Source: Nitrospirales bacterium
Lineage (GTDB): Bacteria > Nitrospirota > Nitrospiria > Nitrospirales > UBA8639
NCBI GenBank assembly: GCA_021604105.1
Contig: BQIW01000038.1
Span: 1-40,645, forward strand
Length of the DNA stretch: 40,645 nucleotides
Direction of reading: 5' to 3'
Part shown: piece after piece, positions 15,746 to 24,836 of the stretch
Layout of the letters: the number at the start of each line of letters is the position of its first letter
How positions within the stretch are numbered: position 1 is the first letter of the stretch
Made by a program: the position numbers and the translations under genes
Notes under the pieces: generated by a model
What the model was told of the DNA's origin: nothing
Seen by the model: the letters and a program-made list of their open reading frames with translations, nothing else
Databases searched by the model: none

Positions 15746-18286
15746 TTATCCGACAGACTTGGGTTCAGAGGGCACTCCAATCGCCACTAGCCCTGTGCTG
15801 CCCTGAGCCCCATGAGCTATTCGTGTCGCCAGAAGGTGAATTCGGTGAAGGTGCTGCTCGATGATTGCCAGATCGGCAGCCTTGGCCGCGGCTTCCATTT
15901 CAGCTGCCGGCTTATTCAACACATCGAATCCCACAGTGCCACCCGCACCCTTCAGCCAATGAGCCAGCTTGGCAAGGGTTTCCATATCCCGATTCGAATA
16001 GGCGACATCCATCGCCTGCAGTTGTTCACCCAGGCGACCCACAAAACGGGCAATCACATTGGCGAGTTTCGGGTTGGTTGCCCCTAATTTGGAAACAATG
16101 GGTGAGGAATCCTCAATCTGTGAGGCTTGATGGTCCAGGGACTCCTGGAGGACGGATTGCCTGAACGATTCACCGGCTGGTTGACCATGAAGGAACTGAG
16201 CCAATTTTGCGAGGAACCGGTCGAGGTCGATGGGTTTGGTGAGATAGTCGGAAAATCCGGCATCAAATAACTCCTGCTCGAAGCCTTTCATGGCGTTGGC
16301 GGTGAGCGCAATGATGGGGATCTGCAGGCCTTTGTCCCGTAACGAGCGAGTGGCAGTGAGCCCGTCCATCTCGGGCATCTGCATGTCCATGAGAATGATA
16401 TCATATTCCCTGGCCGTAGCCATTTCCACGCCGATCAGACCATTTCCCGCTTCGTCGATGCTCAGACCATAACCCTCCAGGATCACCTTCACGAATTCGC
16501 GGTTTTCCTGGCCATCATCTACGACCAGGATCCTAGCCGATGGAAAGACCCAGTTGGTGTGTTCCTGCGTCATGACCGATTCGTCGATCATTAAGGCCTG
16601 CTCGGGTGTGACCCAGGTCACCTCCCTCGCACTGCCGGCATCCAGTGTGATCTTGAATACGCTTCCAGCTCCAGACTGACTTTCCACCGTAATATCCCCA
16701 CCCAGGGCACGTGCGAACTTGCGGCTGATAGCTAAACCAAGGCCGGTTCCACCGAATTTCCGGGTCACCGACGCATCGGCCTGGACAAAATCTTCAAAAA
16801 TTCGCTGAGTGGCTTCCTCATTCATTCCAATACCGGTGTCGGCGACATCAATATGAAATTGGATCAGGTCTCCGGCCACCTGCTTGGCGTGTGCGGTCAC
16901 CGTGACCGCGCCGCGCTCAGTGAATTTCACCGCGTTCCCCACGAGGTTGGTGATAATCTGGCGGATTCGGCCTGGATCTCCGATAATGGTCTCCGGGACG
17001 TCTTCCGGTACTTTGAGTTCGAGTGCGATGCCTTTTTCGTGAGCCCTCACACCAAGGACTCTGACGACATCCATAATCACGACATAGGGATTGAATCGTA
17101 CCCGTTCGATCTCCAGGCGCCCCGACTCGACCTTCGAGAGATCCAGAATATCGTTAATAAGGTCAAGCAAATGTTTCCCACTGGAATTGATGATCTCGAG
17201 GTGTTTCCGGGTTTCAACCGAGTCACGTCCGTAACCACGTTTAATCAATTCAGTGAAACCCAGGATAGCATTCATCGGCGTGCGGATCTCATGACTCATA
17301 TTGGCCAGGAAGGCGCTCTTGGCCTGATTGGCCGCAACGGCCTCCTCTTTGGACTTCAGTAACTCGATTTCGGCTTCTTCCAATTGCGTGACGTCATCAA
17401 AGCTGACCAGGACACCGACATTTTTGGCTCCACTGCCAAGGATAGGGGAGCAGTTTATCATAAACGTCAGCCGTGTGCCGTCGGGCAGAGTCAATCGGAC
17501 GCGTTCATTCTTTTGAGCCTCTCCCGAATTCAAGGCGATATGCCAGGGGTGTGCCCCCGGTGCCAACGGATGGCCTTCGATGTCCGACCACGGAAACGCT
17601 CCGACCGCCTGGCCCAAGAGCGCCTCAGGTGTCTTGGTTAACAACATGGCGAAGGCTCGATTGGCCAGCATGATCTGCCCTTTGTTGTCGAGCACCAGGA
17701 GCCCTTCTGCCATCGTATCGAGAGCGGATCGCACACGCTCAGGAACAGCCTGGGAGGGATCGAGTTGTTTCAACATTTTTCCTAAATATAGATAAAATCC
17801 GATGAAACACATCAGACCCACAAACAACAGGAATTGTGGTTGAGGGCCGGTGAGAAACCCAAACCAGCTATCGTCACTCAATGGACTGAATCGCAATTCG
17901 ACTTGTCCCCATTTGTCTTCTCCTTCCCAAATTGCGACCGTCACCTGGGTATTGGAAGAATAATCCGAATTGTTGTCCAGCCAATGGTTCTCATGGTCAC
18001 GTATTGTAATAAGCCAATCACCCGCTTCAGTTCGCAATCCGGCTGATAACAGGTCTGGGTTGCGGTCCACGACCAATTGCAAAATCCCCTCCAGGCGGTC
18101 AACGTCGTTCTGGGTTATCAGGATTGTGCCATTGGCGGCAATGGATTCGGCCAAAGCCGCACGTCCCTGGCGAACCGCTCCGTTTCGGTCGGGCATGAAG
18201 CCAAACAAACCTGCCGTCAGTAACACACTGATAAGGAGACTGACTTGGCCGAAGGCCAGACGAGATTTTGTTGAAAGAATGTTCAT
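15746..18286 (-). CDS. Hybrid sensor histidine kinase (PAS-HisKA-HATPase-REC-Hpt)
   Basis: The 846-residue membrane kinase has a first TM segment (about 15-32), a periplasmic domain of roughly 115 residues and a second TM segment (about 152-170). A PAS domain (about 185-300) follows, then HisKA with His332 in SHEIRTPMN, a HATPase domain (NAVKF, DTGIGM, GTGLGLAI), a receiver domain with Asp634 in LMDMQMPEMDG, and a C-terminal Hpt domain with AHWLKGAGG. It is thus a full phosphorelay in one chain. ATG at 18286 overlaps the TGA of the giant surface protein gene (TGATG), so the two are translationally coupled; a GTG one codon earlier is possible. The kinase may sense envelope state linked to the giant protein. 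The Hpt could feed the REC-GGDEF-EAL protein. Both are inference. Confidence 0.93.
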   Translation of the reverse strand: MNILSTKSRLAFGQVSLLISVLLTAGLFGFMPDRNGAVRQGRAALAESIAANGTILITQNDVDRLEGILQLVVDRNPDLLSAGLRTEAGDWLITIRDHENHWLDNNSDYSSNTQVTVAIWEGEDKWGQVELRFSPLSDDSWFGFLTGPQPQFLLFVGLMCFIGFYLYLGKMLKQLDPSQAVPERVRSALDTMAEGLLVLDNKGQIMLANRAFAMLLTKTPEALLGQAVGAFPWSDIEGHPLAPGAHPWHIALNSGEAQKNERVRLTLPDGTRLTFMINCSPILGSGAKNVGVLVSFDDVTQLEEAEIELLKSKEEAVAANQAKSAFLANMSHEIRTPMNAILGFTELIKRGYGRDSVETRKHLEIINSSGKHLLDLINDILDLSKVESGRLEIERVRFNPYVVIMDVVRVLGVRAHEKGIALELKVPEDVPETIIGDPGRIRQIITNLVGNAVKFTERGAVTVTAHAKQVAGDLIQFHIDVADTGIGMNEEATQRIFEDFVQADASVTRKFGGTGLGLAISRKFARALGGDITVESQSGAGSVFKITLDAGSAREVTWVTPEQALMIDESVMTQEHTNWVFPSARILVVDDGQENREFVKVILEGYGLSIDEAGNGLIGVEMATAREYDIILMDMQMPEMDGLTATRSLRDKGLQIPIIALTANAMKGFEQELFDAGFSDYLTKPIDLDRFLAKLAQFLHGQPAGESFRQSVLQESLDHQASQIEDSSPIVSKLGATNPKLANVIARFVGRLGEQLQAMDVAYSNRDMETLAKLAHWLKGAGGTVGFDVLNKPAAEMEAAAKAADLAIIEQHLHRIHLLATRIAHGAQGSTGLVAIGVPSEPKSVG

Positions 18287-21200
18287 CACTTATGCCAATG
18301 AAACCACCTGGCTCGAGCAGTCTTAGCGGGATTCCCGGTCTTTCCCTCAGCTATCTCGGATGCAGTGGATTTCTCAAATAATAATTCAACCGAATCGCCT
18401 TCCACACTGTTCTGCCCCTTTTGTCCTTTCTTTTTCGTTGCCGAATCGAGCACTAATAGCGGATTCACAAACTGCCAGGCCGGTACCGATGAGAGCAATG
18501 CCGTCAATAGCACCCCACTGCGCAGGAGCCAGACGACATAGCCGATCGACAGCCCGGAGGATACGGCAATGCTGGATGCCAAAAAGGTGTGCTGGGTGGC
18601 AGCGACCTCCTGAACATCCTCGCGGAGGCGATCCAAGTCCTGAAGGAACCCCGATCGGTGCAGTAATGATCGGATTTCATCTTTGAACGTCGTGAGTTCA
18701 ATAGGCTTCCTGAGCAAACTCCATATGTCACTCACCATCTCCACGAGGCCCGTGCGTTCTTCATCCTCCTGCTTAGCCGGCAATTCATGTCGTCCCAGCG
18801 TATTATCCGTCTCCGAATTTTTGGCGCCAGTGATTGTGGAGTCCTGGCCGCCGTCAGGGATATTCCATGGCAAGCCGGGATCAAGACTGCCCCCATTGCC
18901 CGGCGCCTGGTCCTCTGAAGTCTCTTCGCCGGTATCTCTCGGGGGGGGATCGGTTGAAGGCGCAGAGTCCGGTGGCGGGGGAATAAAAATTTGGGGCGGA
19001 ACATTGGCTTGGGTCACCGTGACGGCGATTGCCTGCGTATCGACGGATGTGCCATCGGAGGCCTGGACGATCACGTCATAGATATTATCGGCCCCGACAT
19101 CGCCCGGTGTCTGATATTCCGGAGCGGTGATGAATGTAAGAGCCCCGGTCGCGGGATCGATAGTAAATAACGCCGCATCGACACCGCCTACAATGCTGTA
19201 GGTCAGGGAATTGCCCTCCGCATCCGTGGCATTCACATCAGTCACGGCCGTGGTGCCGGTGGTAACAGAAATATTGGCGGTGGCACTGCCTCCATCTGAG
19301 GTGATGACGGGGGCATCGTTGACCGGGGTCACGGTCAAGTCCACCCTGATGGTATTCGATGTGGCACCGGAGAGATCCCGGATCGTATAGGTGAAACTTT
19401 CGGAGAGAGTTTCCGAACCACTATGGGTATAATCCACCGTCCCATCGGGATTAATGCTTGTAATGGTGCCATTGGTGGGGCCGGAGACAATGGTGATGCC
19501 GGTCAGATCCAATCCGTCATCGGGATCGCTGTCATTGTTGGATAGATTCAGCCGGGTGGTCGCCCCTTCATTGACGGTAAAGTTGTCGGCCACCGCTATG
19601 GGCGAATCGTTGACCGGGGTCACGGTCAAGTCCACTCTGATGATATTCGATGTGGCACCGGAGAGATCCCGGATCGTATAGGTGAAACTATCGGAGAGGG
19701 TTTCGGAGCCATTATGAGTATAGTCCACCGTCCCATCGGGATTAATGCTCGCAATGGTGCCATTGATGGGGCCGGAGACAATCGTGAGGCTGGTCAGATC
19801 CAATCCGTCATCGGGATCGCTATCATTGTTGGAAAGGTTCAGCTGGGTGGTCGACCCTTCATTGACAATAAATCCGTCCCCCACGGTTATCGGAGGATCA
19901 TTGACGGGATTGACGTTAATGGTCGTGCGGGCGGCCGAACTGTCTGCCGTGCCGTCGTTGACATACACGTCGATTAATCGGTCGCCATCGCTGGGAGCGT
20001 TCGTATCCGTGTGTTGGTACTGAAACGCCTTGATCAACGTTTTCGTCTCGACCTCTGTAAACGTCCCGCCGCCTTGTTTGGTAATCGTGACCGTGGCTGT
20101 TCCTGCCCCGGTGGCGAGCATCACATGATAGTTTCCGCCGGTGGTGTCCTGTCCGGCCACGGCGGTTCCTAGGGTAAAGGTATTGCCGTCGAGCACGAGT
20201 GTCTCAGCATTGCCGTCCAGCAGACCGCTCACGCCCAGTTTCACATAGGCGAAGGTGGTGCTATCCGGATCCAACAGATCCGTGTCACTATCGGCGATGC
20301 CCATCGGCCCGGCACCTTCAGTGAATGTGGCGTCATAGTCGTTGCCTGTGGCGCCGGAACTGTCGTTGGCATCGAGGTCCACGGTCGGCGGGTCATTGAC
20401 GGGAGTAACGATGATAGTAGCCGTATCCATGTGGGTAAGGGATCCACCACCTGTGTTGCCCAAATCATCGACACTCAGGGTCAGCAGATCCGACGCGTCA
20501 AAGTCTGTGTTTGTTTGGTACATGAGGGTGGCCAACGCATTATTGAGATTTGTCGTAGTGCCGGTAACAGTCATTGTTGCACTGTCGTTTGCTCCGCCGG
20601 CGAAGGTCAGGCCGGTTGTGGTCACCAATCGCAAAATACCGTCATTCACCGACAGGCTGACCGAAATGATATTCACTCCGGCATCACTGTCCGAAACGCT
20701 GACTCCGCCTAAGGGTCTGAACCCATCATCTTCATTCACCCCGTAGGAAACCGGACTAATTGTGGCAGTCGGCTGGTCATTGACAGGATCCACGTTGATC
20801 GTCGTGCGGGCTGCCGCACTGTCCGTGGTGCCGTCATTGACTCGTACCTCGATCAGCCGGTCACCATCAGAAGGAGCGCCCGTATCCGTGTGCTGGTATT
20901 GAATGGCCTTGATCAGCGTTTCCGCCTCGGCTTCGCTAAAGGTGGCCCCGCTCTGTTTGACGATCGTCATGATGGCTGTGTCTGCGGCCGTAGACACTCG
21001 CACATGGTAGTTGCCGCCGCTGGTGTCCTGACCGGGCGCATCGGTGGCCAGCGCAAAGGTATCCCCGTCGAGGATCAAGACTTCCGCATCGCCATCCAGG
21101 AGGCCACTGACTGACAAGGTCACATACGCAAACGTGGTGCTGTCCACATCCGCCAGATCTGTATCGGCGTCCGCAATTGCGGTGGGTCCGTCACCTTCGG

Positions 21201-24048
21201 TAAAGGTGAAAGCATAATCATTGTCCGAAGCTCCACTGCTGTTATTCACATCAAGGTCCAACGTTGGGGCGGCCGTACTCCCGTATTGGCGGGCAAAGAT
21301 ATCAGTTTGTGCGCCGTCGCTGCCGGTCCATACGGCCACGAAGTTATCCCGGTCCAGCATGGCCACCGAGGCACGGTCCTGAGTGTTGGCGGTGGTTTGA
21401 TTAATCAAAAACTCGAGACCGATTTTTTGACCACTGGAGTTGAATTTCTGGCCAAAGACCCCGGCGGTGTCATTCTGCCCAGGCCGATTTCCCGCCCCCT
21501 CCCATACAACGATGAACTCACCGATATCATCCATGGTGATAGAGGGATTAGTCTGAGTGGTCAAGAGACCTGAGGTATTGGCAATTTTGGGGAGAAAGAG
21601 CGCATTTCCTGCTGCGTCGAATTGCCTGACATAGACTTCCACATCAAGGACTGTAGCGCGATAGGCCACGGTAAACCGCCCATCGCTGCTCATATCCACT
21701 GCAGCGGCACCGGCACTGAGCTGTAGGAGCACGTCAACCTGACCGCTATTCTGTGAAACCCCTCCGCTATTGTAGAGCTGAAAGAAGACGTCCGAACCGT
21801 TATCCCAGACGACCACAAATCCGCCAGAATCCGCAATCCCTACCGATGGATCCTTCGCAGCCGCTGCGGTGTTGACGGTGATGTCACTGCCGGTCAACCC
21901 TCCGCCCATGCTGCCGCGTCGTACAAAAATTCCTTCGTTGCCCCCGCCGTCGCCTTCCCATGCGATCACGAAATCACCGGCGCCATTCATGTTCACGGAT
22001 GGATTGTGCTGAGTGTTAGACGTGCCGGTGTTGACGATCAGGTCTCCAGCATCGACGGCTGTGCCGTTGGCGAGAAATCTTCGCATGAAAATATCCCCGC
22101 CTTGGGTCCAGGTGACGAGAAAATTTCCGCTGTCGTCGACGGCGACATCGGTCCACGCGTTTGTTCCGCCGCCGATGTTGACTTGAAATTGAGCGACCTT
22201 CTGATTGCCACTGGCGTCCAACACTTTGGCGAACACTTTGTCGTTGGACGTGCCGTTCGTCCATACCACCACGTAGTCTCCGTTCGGCCCGATATCGACT
22301 GCCCGTTCGGCTCCTCGCAACGGGCCGCTGGTCTGCTCATTATTTCCTGAGGGATCATTGACCGTGAATTCATTTTTCGAGACAAAGGCGGAAGACTTAT
22401 ATTCGTAGGCGCCGATGTCCGGCGCCGCATCACGCGTGATGCCGCGCTGATCAACTGCAGGCGCACCGCTTGTTGTCCCTGCGTTGAGGGCGGGGCTGGC
22501 CGCCAGCAGCGCATGTGTGTTCGTGGGGCCGCCGTTGTTGGCGAGGACATCAAGATTGGCGCTCATGCCGGTAATGTCGCTGCCAACAAAACCGGTCGCT
22601 CCGCCTACCACTTCGAGCAGGTTGTACCCACTGCTGCTGAAACTGCCCAGGACATCATCATTGGCGGTAGCCGCCGTATTACCGCTCACAATCGTGTTGG
22701 AAATTTGAACGAGGGTGCCGTTGGAATAAATGCCACCGGCGTCATTGGCATTGTTGAGCGTGAAGGTGGAATTGATCACGGTGATCGGTGTATCCGTCCA
22801 GATCCCGCCCCCTTTATTGACGGCGGTGTTGCCGCTGAACGTCACATTGGTCAGGGTGCCCCCGTTAGCAGCGTGAAAATGAATCCCGGCGCCCTCATCC
22901 GCCAGATTATTGGCAATGAGGACCCGGTTGAGATTCAGCGTTCCGTGTACGTGAAAGGCGCCGCCGTCGCCGCCAGTGCTGTTGTTATTGGACACTGTGG
23001 CATCGCTGAGATTGAGGATGCTGTTACCGTTGACATATACCCCGGCCCCATTACTGATTTCACGTCCGTTTTGAATGGTCAGCCCGCTCATCGTGACCGT
23101 AATGCTGCCTTGGGTTTCAAAAATCCGTTCATTCGCGTTGCCATCGATGATGGTGGTGTCGGCACCGTCACCGGTGACGATCACATTGTCAGTAATATCC
23201 AGTTTTCCTGTGGTCAAGACATACGTGCCGGTTGGAATGATGATCGTGTCGGTTCCGGGTGCGGCATTGGCGTCGATAATAGCCTGACGAAGTGACCCTG
23301 CTCCGGCGTCATTCGTATTGGTGACGGTAAAGGTCGCGAGGACACCCTCCCAGGCTTCTTGGGTGGCTTCGCCGATGACGATTGACGTTTCAATGAACCC
23401 GGTTGCCACTTCCAATTCCCAGTTGGCATATTCGCTAACGTGCCCGGTCCGGTCCGTGCTCGCGGCAATATCAGCCCCTGTCAGTTCGGCTAGGGTTTGG
23501 ATTGCAGAGAAGCCGGGCTGACCGTGTCCAAAGGTACAGCCATAGATCAACAGATCGGCATCGGCAGACAAGCTCTGCCCGATCTGAGTCAACAGCGCCG
23601 CATAGTGATTGCTCATCGAATTATTGTTGAGAAAGGCCGTGCCTAAATGCAGTTCCGCTTCGGTGCCTTCTCCAATTAGATGAATGGCATCGATATTACT
23701 TCGGCCCTTGAGCGCTTCAGCAATTTCTTCGATCCCGTCTCTCCCTGCATCAAGAAGAATGACTTCGGCGGCAGGATGAATTCCTTCCATAAGGGTTTGG
23801 TAATCCTCAACCCGGGTATCGATAAAGACTATTTCCCGACGATCAGTTGGAGTAGCCGGGGAGAAAGCGAAGGGACGGGAGTTGACACCGTCAATGCCCA
23901 TTGTTTCACCGGAGTTCGTGTCTGCCTCAACATCGGTTTCCGAGACAGTTTGAACTTGGGCAATCTGGTCCTGCACCACTTCTGCCCCGGTGGCGAGGGC
24001 TGCCCCATCAAATAAGATCCTTGGTTCAAGAGCCAATAGTGTTTTCAT
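18286..24048 (-). CDS. Giant LEPR/DUF4347 surface-type repeat protein, 1920 aa
   Basis: The N-terminus carries the LEPRILFDGAA signature (residues 7-17) found on very large repeat proteins. A DUF4347 domain follows (about 71-230; IHLIGEG and IYGCTFG). Then come a right-handed beta-helix region (about 240-555, beginning TVTNTNDAGAGSLRQAI) and a propeller-like repeat region (about 555-930, VVW and SVAMLDRDNFVAVW repeats). A tandem array of Cadherin/Big-type domains ending PVNDxP (about 930-1690) is last among the extracellular parts. A Pro- and Asp-rich spacer and a charged coiled segment lead to two closely spaced hydrophobic segments (about 1823-1866) and a basic tail ending WFHWHK. There is no classical Sec signal peptide. 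The start ATG overlaps the stop of a 58-codon ORF, and the stop overlaps the kinase start. It is likely exported and anchored by the facing TolC-HlyD-M50 operon, acting in adhesion or biofilm (inference). Confidence 0.88.
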   Translation of the reverse strand: MKTLLALEPRILFDGAALATGAEVVQDQIAQVQTVSETDVEADTNSGETMGIDGVNSRPFAFSPATPTDRREIVFIDTRVEDYQTLMEGIHPAAEVILLDAGRDGIEEIAEALKGRSNIDAIHLIGEGTEAELHLGTAFLNNNSMSNHYAALLTQIGQSLSADADLLIYGCTFGHGQPGFSAIQTLAELTGADIAASTDRTGHVSEYANWELEVATGFIETSIVIGEATQEAWEGVLATFTVTNTNDAGAGSLRQAIIDANAAPGTDTIIIPTGTYVLTTGKLDITDNVIVTGDGADTTIIDGNANERIFETQGSITVTMSGLTIQNGREISNGAGVYVNGNSILNLSDATVSNNNSTGGDGGAFHVHGTLNLNRVLIANNLADEGAGIHFHAANGGTLTNVTFSGNTAVNKGGGIWTDTPITVINSTFTLNNANDAGGIYSNGTLVQISNTIVSGNTAATANDDVLGSFSSSGYNLLEVVGGATGFVGSDITGMSANLDVLANNGGPTNTHALLAASPALNAGTTSGAPAVDQRGITRDAAPDIGAYEYKSSAFVSKNEFTVNDPSGNNEQTSGPLRGAERAVDIGPNGDYVVVWTNGTSNDKVFAKVLDASGNQKVAQFQVNIGGGTNAWTDVAVDDSGNFLVTWTQGGDIFMRRFLANGTAVDAGDLIVNTGTSNTQHNPSVNMNGAGDFVIAWEGDGGGNEGIFVRRGSMGGGLTGSDITVNTAAAAKDPSVGIADSGGFVVVWDNGSDVFFQLYNSGGVSQNSGQVDVLLQLSAGAAAVDMSSDGRFTVAYRATVLDVEVYVRQFDAAGNALFLPKIANTSGLLTTQTNPSITMDDIGEFIVVWEGAGNRPGQNDTAGVFGQKFNSSGQKIGLEFLINQTTANTQDRASVAMLDRDNFVAVWTGSDGAQTDIFARQYGSTAAPTLDLDVNNSSGASDNDYAFTFTEGDGPTAIADADTDLADVDSTTFAYVTLSVSGLLDGDAEVLILDGDTFALATDAPGQDTSGGNYHVRVSTAADTAIMTIVKQSGATFSEAEAETLIKAIQYQHTDTGAPSDGDRLIEVRVNDGTTDSAAARTTINVDPVNDQPTATISPVSYGVNEDDGFRPLGGVSVSDSDAGVNIISVSLSVNDGILRLVTTTGLTFAGGANDSATMTVTGTTTNLNNALATLMYQTNTDFDASDLLTLSVDDLGNTGGGSLTHMDTATIIVTPVNDPPTVDLDANDSSGATGNDYDATFTEGAGPMGIADSDTDLLDPDSTTFAYVKLGVSGLLDGNAETLVLDGNTFTLGTAVAGQDTTGGNYHVMLATGAGTATVTITKQGGGTFTEVETKTLIKAFQYQHTDTNAPSDGDRLIDVYVNDGTADSSAARTTINVNPVNDPPITVGDGFIVNEGSTTQLNLSNNDSDPDDGLDLTSLTIVSGPINGTIASINPDGTVDYTHNGSETLSDSFTYTIRDLSGATSNIIRVDLTVTPVNDSPIAVADNFTVNEGATTRLNLSNNDSDPDDGLDLTGITIVSGPTNGTITSINPDGTVDYTHSGSETLSESFTYTIRDLSGATSNTIRVDLTVTPVNDAPVITSDGGSATANISVTTGTTAVTDVNATDAEGNSLTYSIVGGVDAALFTIDPATGALTFITAPEYQTPGDVGADNIYDVIVQASDGTSVDTQAIAVTVTQANVPPQIFIPPPPDSAPSTDPPPRDTGEETSEDQAPGNGGSLDPGLPWNIPDGGQDSTITGAKNSETDNTLGRHELPAKQEDEERTGLVEMVSDIWSLLRKPIELTTFKDEIRSLLHRSGFLQDLDRLREDVQEVAATQHTFLASSIAVSSGLSIGYVVWLLRSGVLLTALLSSVPAWQFVNPLLVLDSATKKKGQKGQNSVEGDSVELLFEKSTASEIAEGKTGNPAKTARARWFHWHK
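19321..19902 (-). repeat. Two near-identical tandem 291-bp repeats inside the giant gene
   Basis: Two units of exactly 291 bp (97 codons; 19321-19611 and 19612-19902) encode Big/cadherin-like domains that share long identical stretches (NNDSDPDDGLDLT, SINPDGTVDYTH, TYTIRDLSGATSN). Near-identity at DNA level points to recent duplication or ongoing gene conversion and makes copy-number change by recombination likely. Confidence 0.9.
19890..20387 (-). repeat. Long repeat copy B in the giant gene (about 165 codons)
   Basis: This unit begins VDLDANDSSGATGNDYDATF and ends at a PVNDPP boundary. It is related to copy A at 20772-21264, with shared blocks such as DSTTFAYV, VSGLLDGNAE, GQDTTGGNYHV, FQYQHTDT and APSDGDRLI. 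A different domain of about 125 codons separates the copies. Limits are approximate. Confidence 0.8.
20772..21264 (-). repeat. Long repeat copy A in the giant gene (about 164 codons)
   Basis: This is the N-terminal copy of the same domain, beginning LDLDVNNSSGASDNDYAF and ending PVNDQP. It is more diverged from copy B than the 97-codon units are from each other, so this duplication is older. Limits are approximate. Confidence 0.8.
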
Positions 24049-24221
24049 TTCATAGCGATCCCTGGTGCCGGTGAATGTTTGCCCGGACCTTTCTTCGTGC
24101 TGGTATTCCCTGATTGAGCTGATTCATCTGATATCACGCACCTATCCTTATGACGTGATTCTTCGTGTTGAGTTTCTCCTGTGGCCATAAATTCAACGGA
24201 AATTTCATGGTATTTTTGCAT
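24045..24221 (-). CDS. Small ORF (58 aa) translationally coupled to the giant protein gene
   Basis: ATG at 24221 is preceded by AAAGGG at 8-base spacing. The frame runs 58 codons to a TGA at 24045-24047 that overlaps the ATG of the giant gene in the classical ATGA arrangement. The product begins MQKYHEISVEFMATGE and is hydrophilic, rich in Ser, His, Lys and Glu, with one Cys and a Gly/Pro-rich end; no membrane segment or family is recognised. It could be a genuine small protein acting with the giant protein, or a leader peptide whose translation opens the giant gene's start site. The start overlap and ribosome binding site are direct evidence; the role is not known. Confidence 0.55.
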   Translation of the reverse strand: MQKYHEISVEFMATGETQHEESRHKDRCVISDESAQSGNTSTKKGPGKHSPAPGIAMK

Positions 24222-24836
24222 CGTGTTTTCCCTTTAGGCACATGCTTACGGCATGAGAAACCTCCATCTCCTTATTCGGCTATTGGCTTCATTTACTGGA
24301 AGCAATAAGGAAAATTTTCCCATCAAGTAATATTGTTGTTGGGGTTGAGATTGAATTAGGGAACCTGGGTGTGCAATTGAGAGAACCGATTCGGGGCATT
24401 GATTCCGAAAAATCAGACGGATTCTGGTTCATGAGGAAAGTGGACCCAAGATTTGATGGAAAAAAGAGGTGAAATTGAAAACTAAATTGGGGGGTATTCT
24501 GATTCAACCGACGAGGTCACATGCAGTTGTGAGGAATTGATGAAGATTGTTTCATGACTGGACAGAAATCACATTATTGAGAACGGTTTACTATATTAAT
24601 CTTGCCAGGGGAAAGTCCGAGAAACAGAATTGGAAAGCTGCAAAGACGTCGTTCTGGTTTCTATTGTGAACCAACATGGTCTTAGGGCTCGGGAGAATTG
24701 CCAGACCAGATTTGCGGAGGATTTGAGGTGCCGACCAGTGCCGTCTTTTGGTTGGTGACTATCCGCAGGCATGTTCGGGTGGGCATGAGACCGGTGTACA
24801 CGTACATTGACCGACTGGATGGTTAATTCTGTTTCG
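24222..24836. promoter_or_regulatory. Divergent control region between the giant-protein and exporter operons
   Basis: No protein gene is supported here. Three structures are visible: a hairpin CATGC-TTACG-GCATG (24241-24255) just upstream of the small ORF's ribosome binding site; a perfect 12-bp palindrome GGAAAATTTTCC (24309-24320), a possible operator; and a stem formed by GAAACAGAA (24621-24629) with TTCTGGTTTC (24652-24661) in the leader of the TolC-like gene. Both operons must be transcribed from within this stretch, but no strong -35/-10 pair stands out. Confidence 0.45.

Noticed and set aside
22038-23295. Several open frames on both strands inside the giant gene (for example 22513-23295 plus)
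   Set aside because: They are shadows of the repeat-rich, stop-poor giant gene. None has protein-like composition or a ribosome binding site.
24601-24780. RNase P-like motif GGGGAAAGTCCGAG and a GCAAAGACG element in the leader of the TolC-like gene
   Set aside because: Only the short block resembles RNase P RNA; the rest of its conserved core is absent. The c-di-GMP-I riboswitch consensus (GACGCAAAGC with its flanking helices) is also not met.
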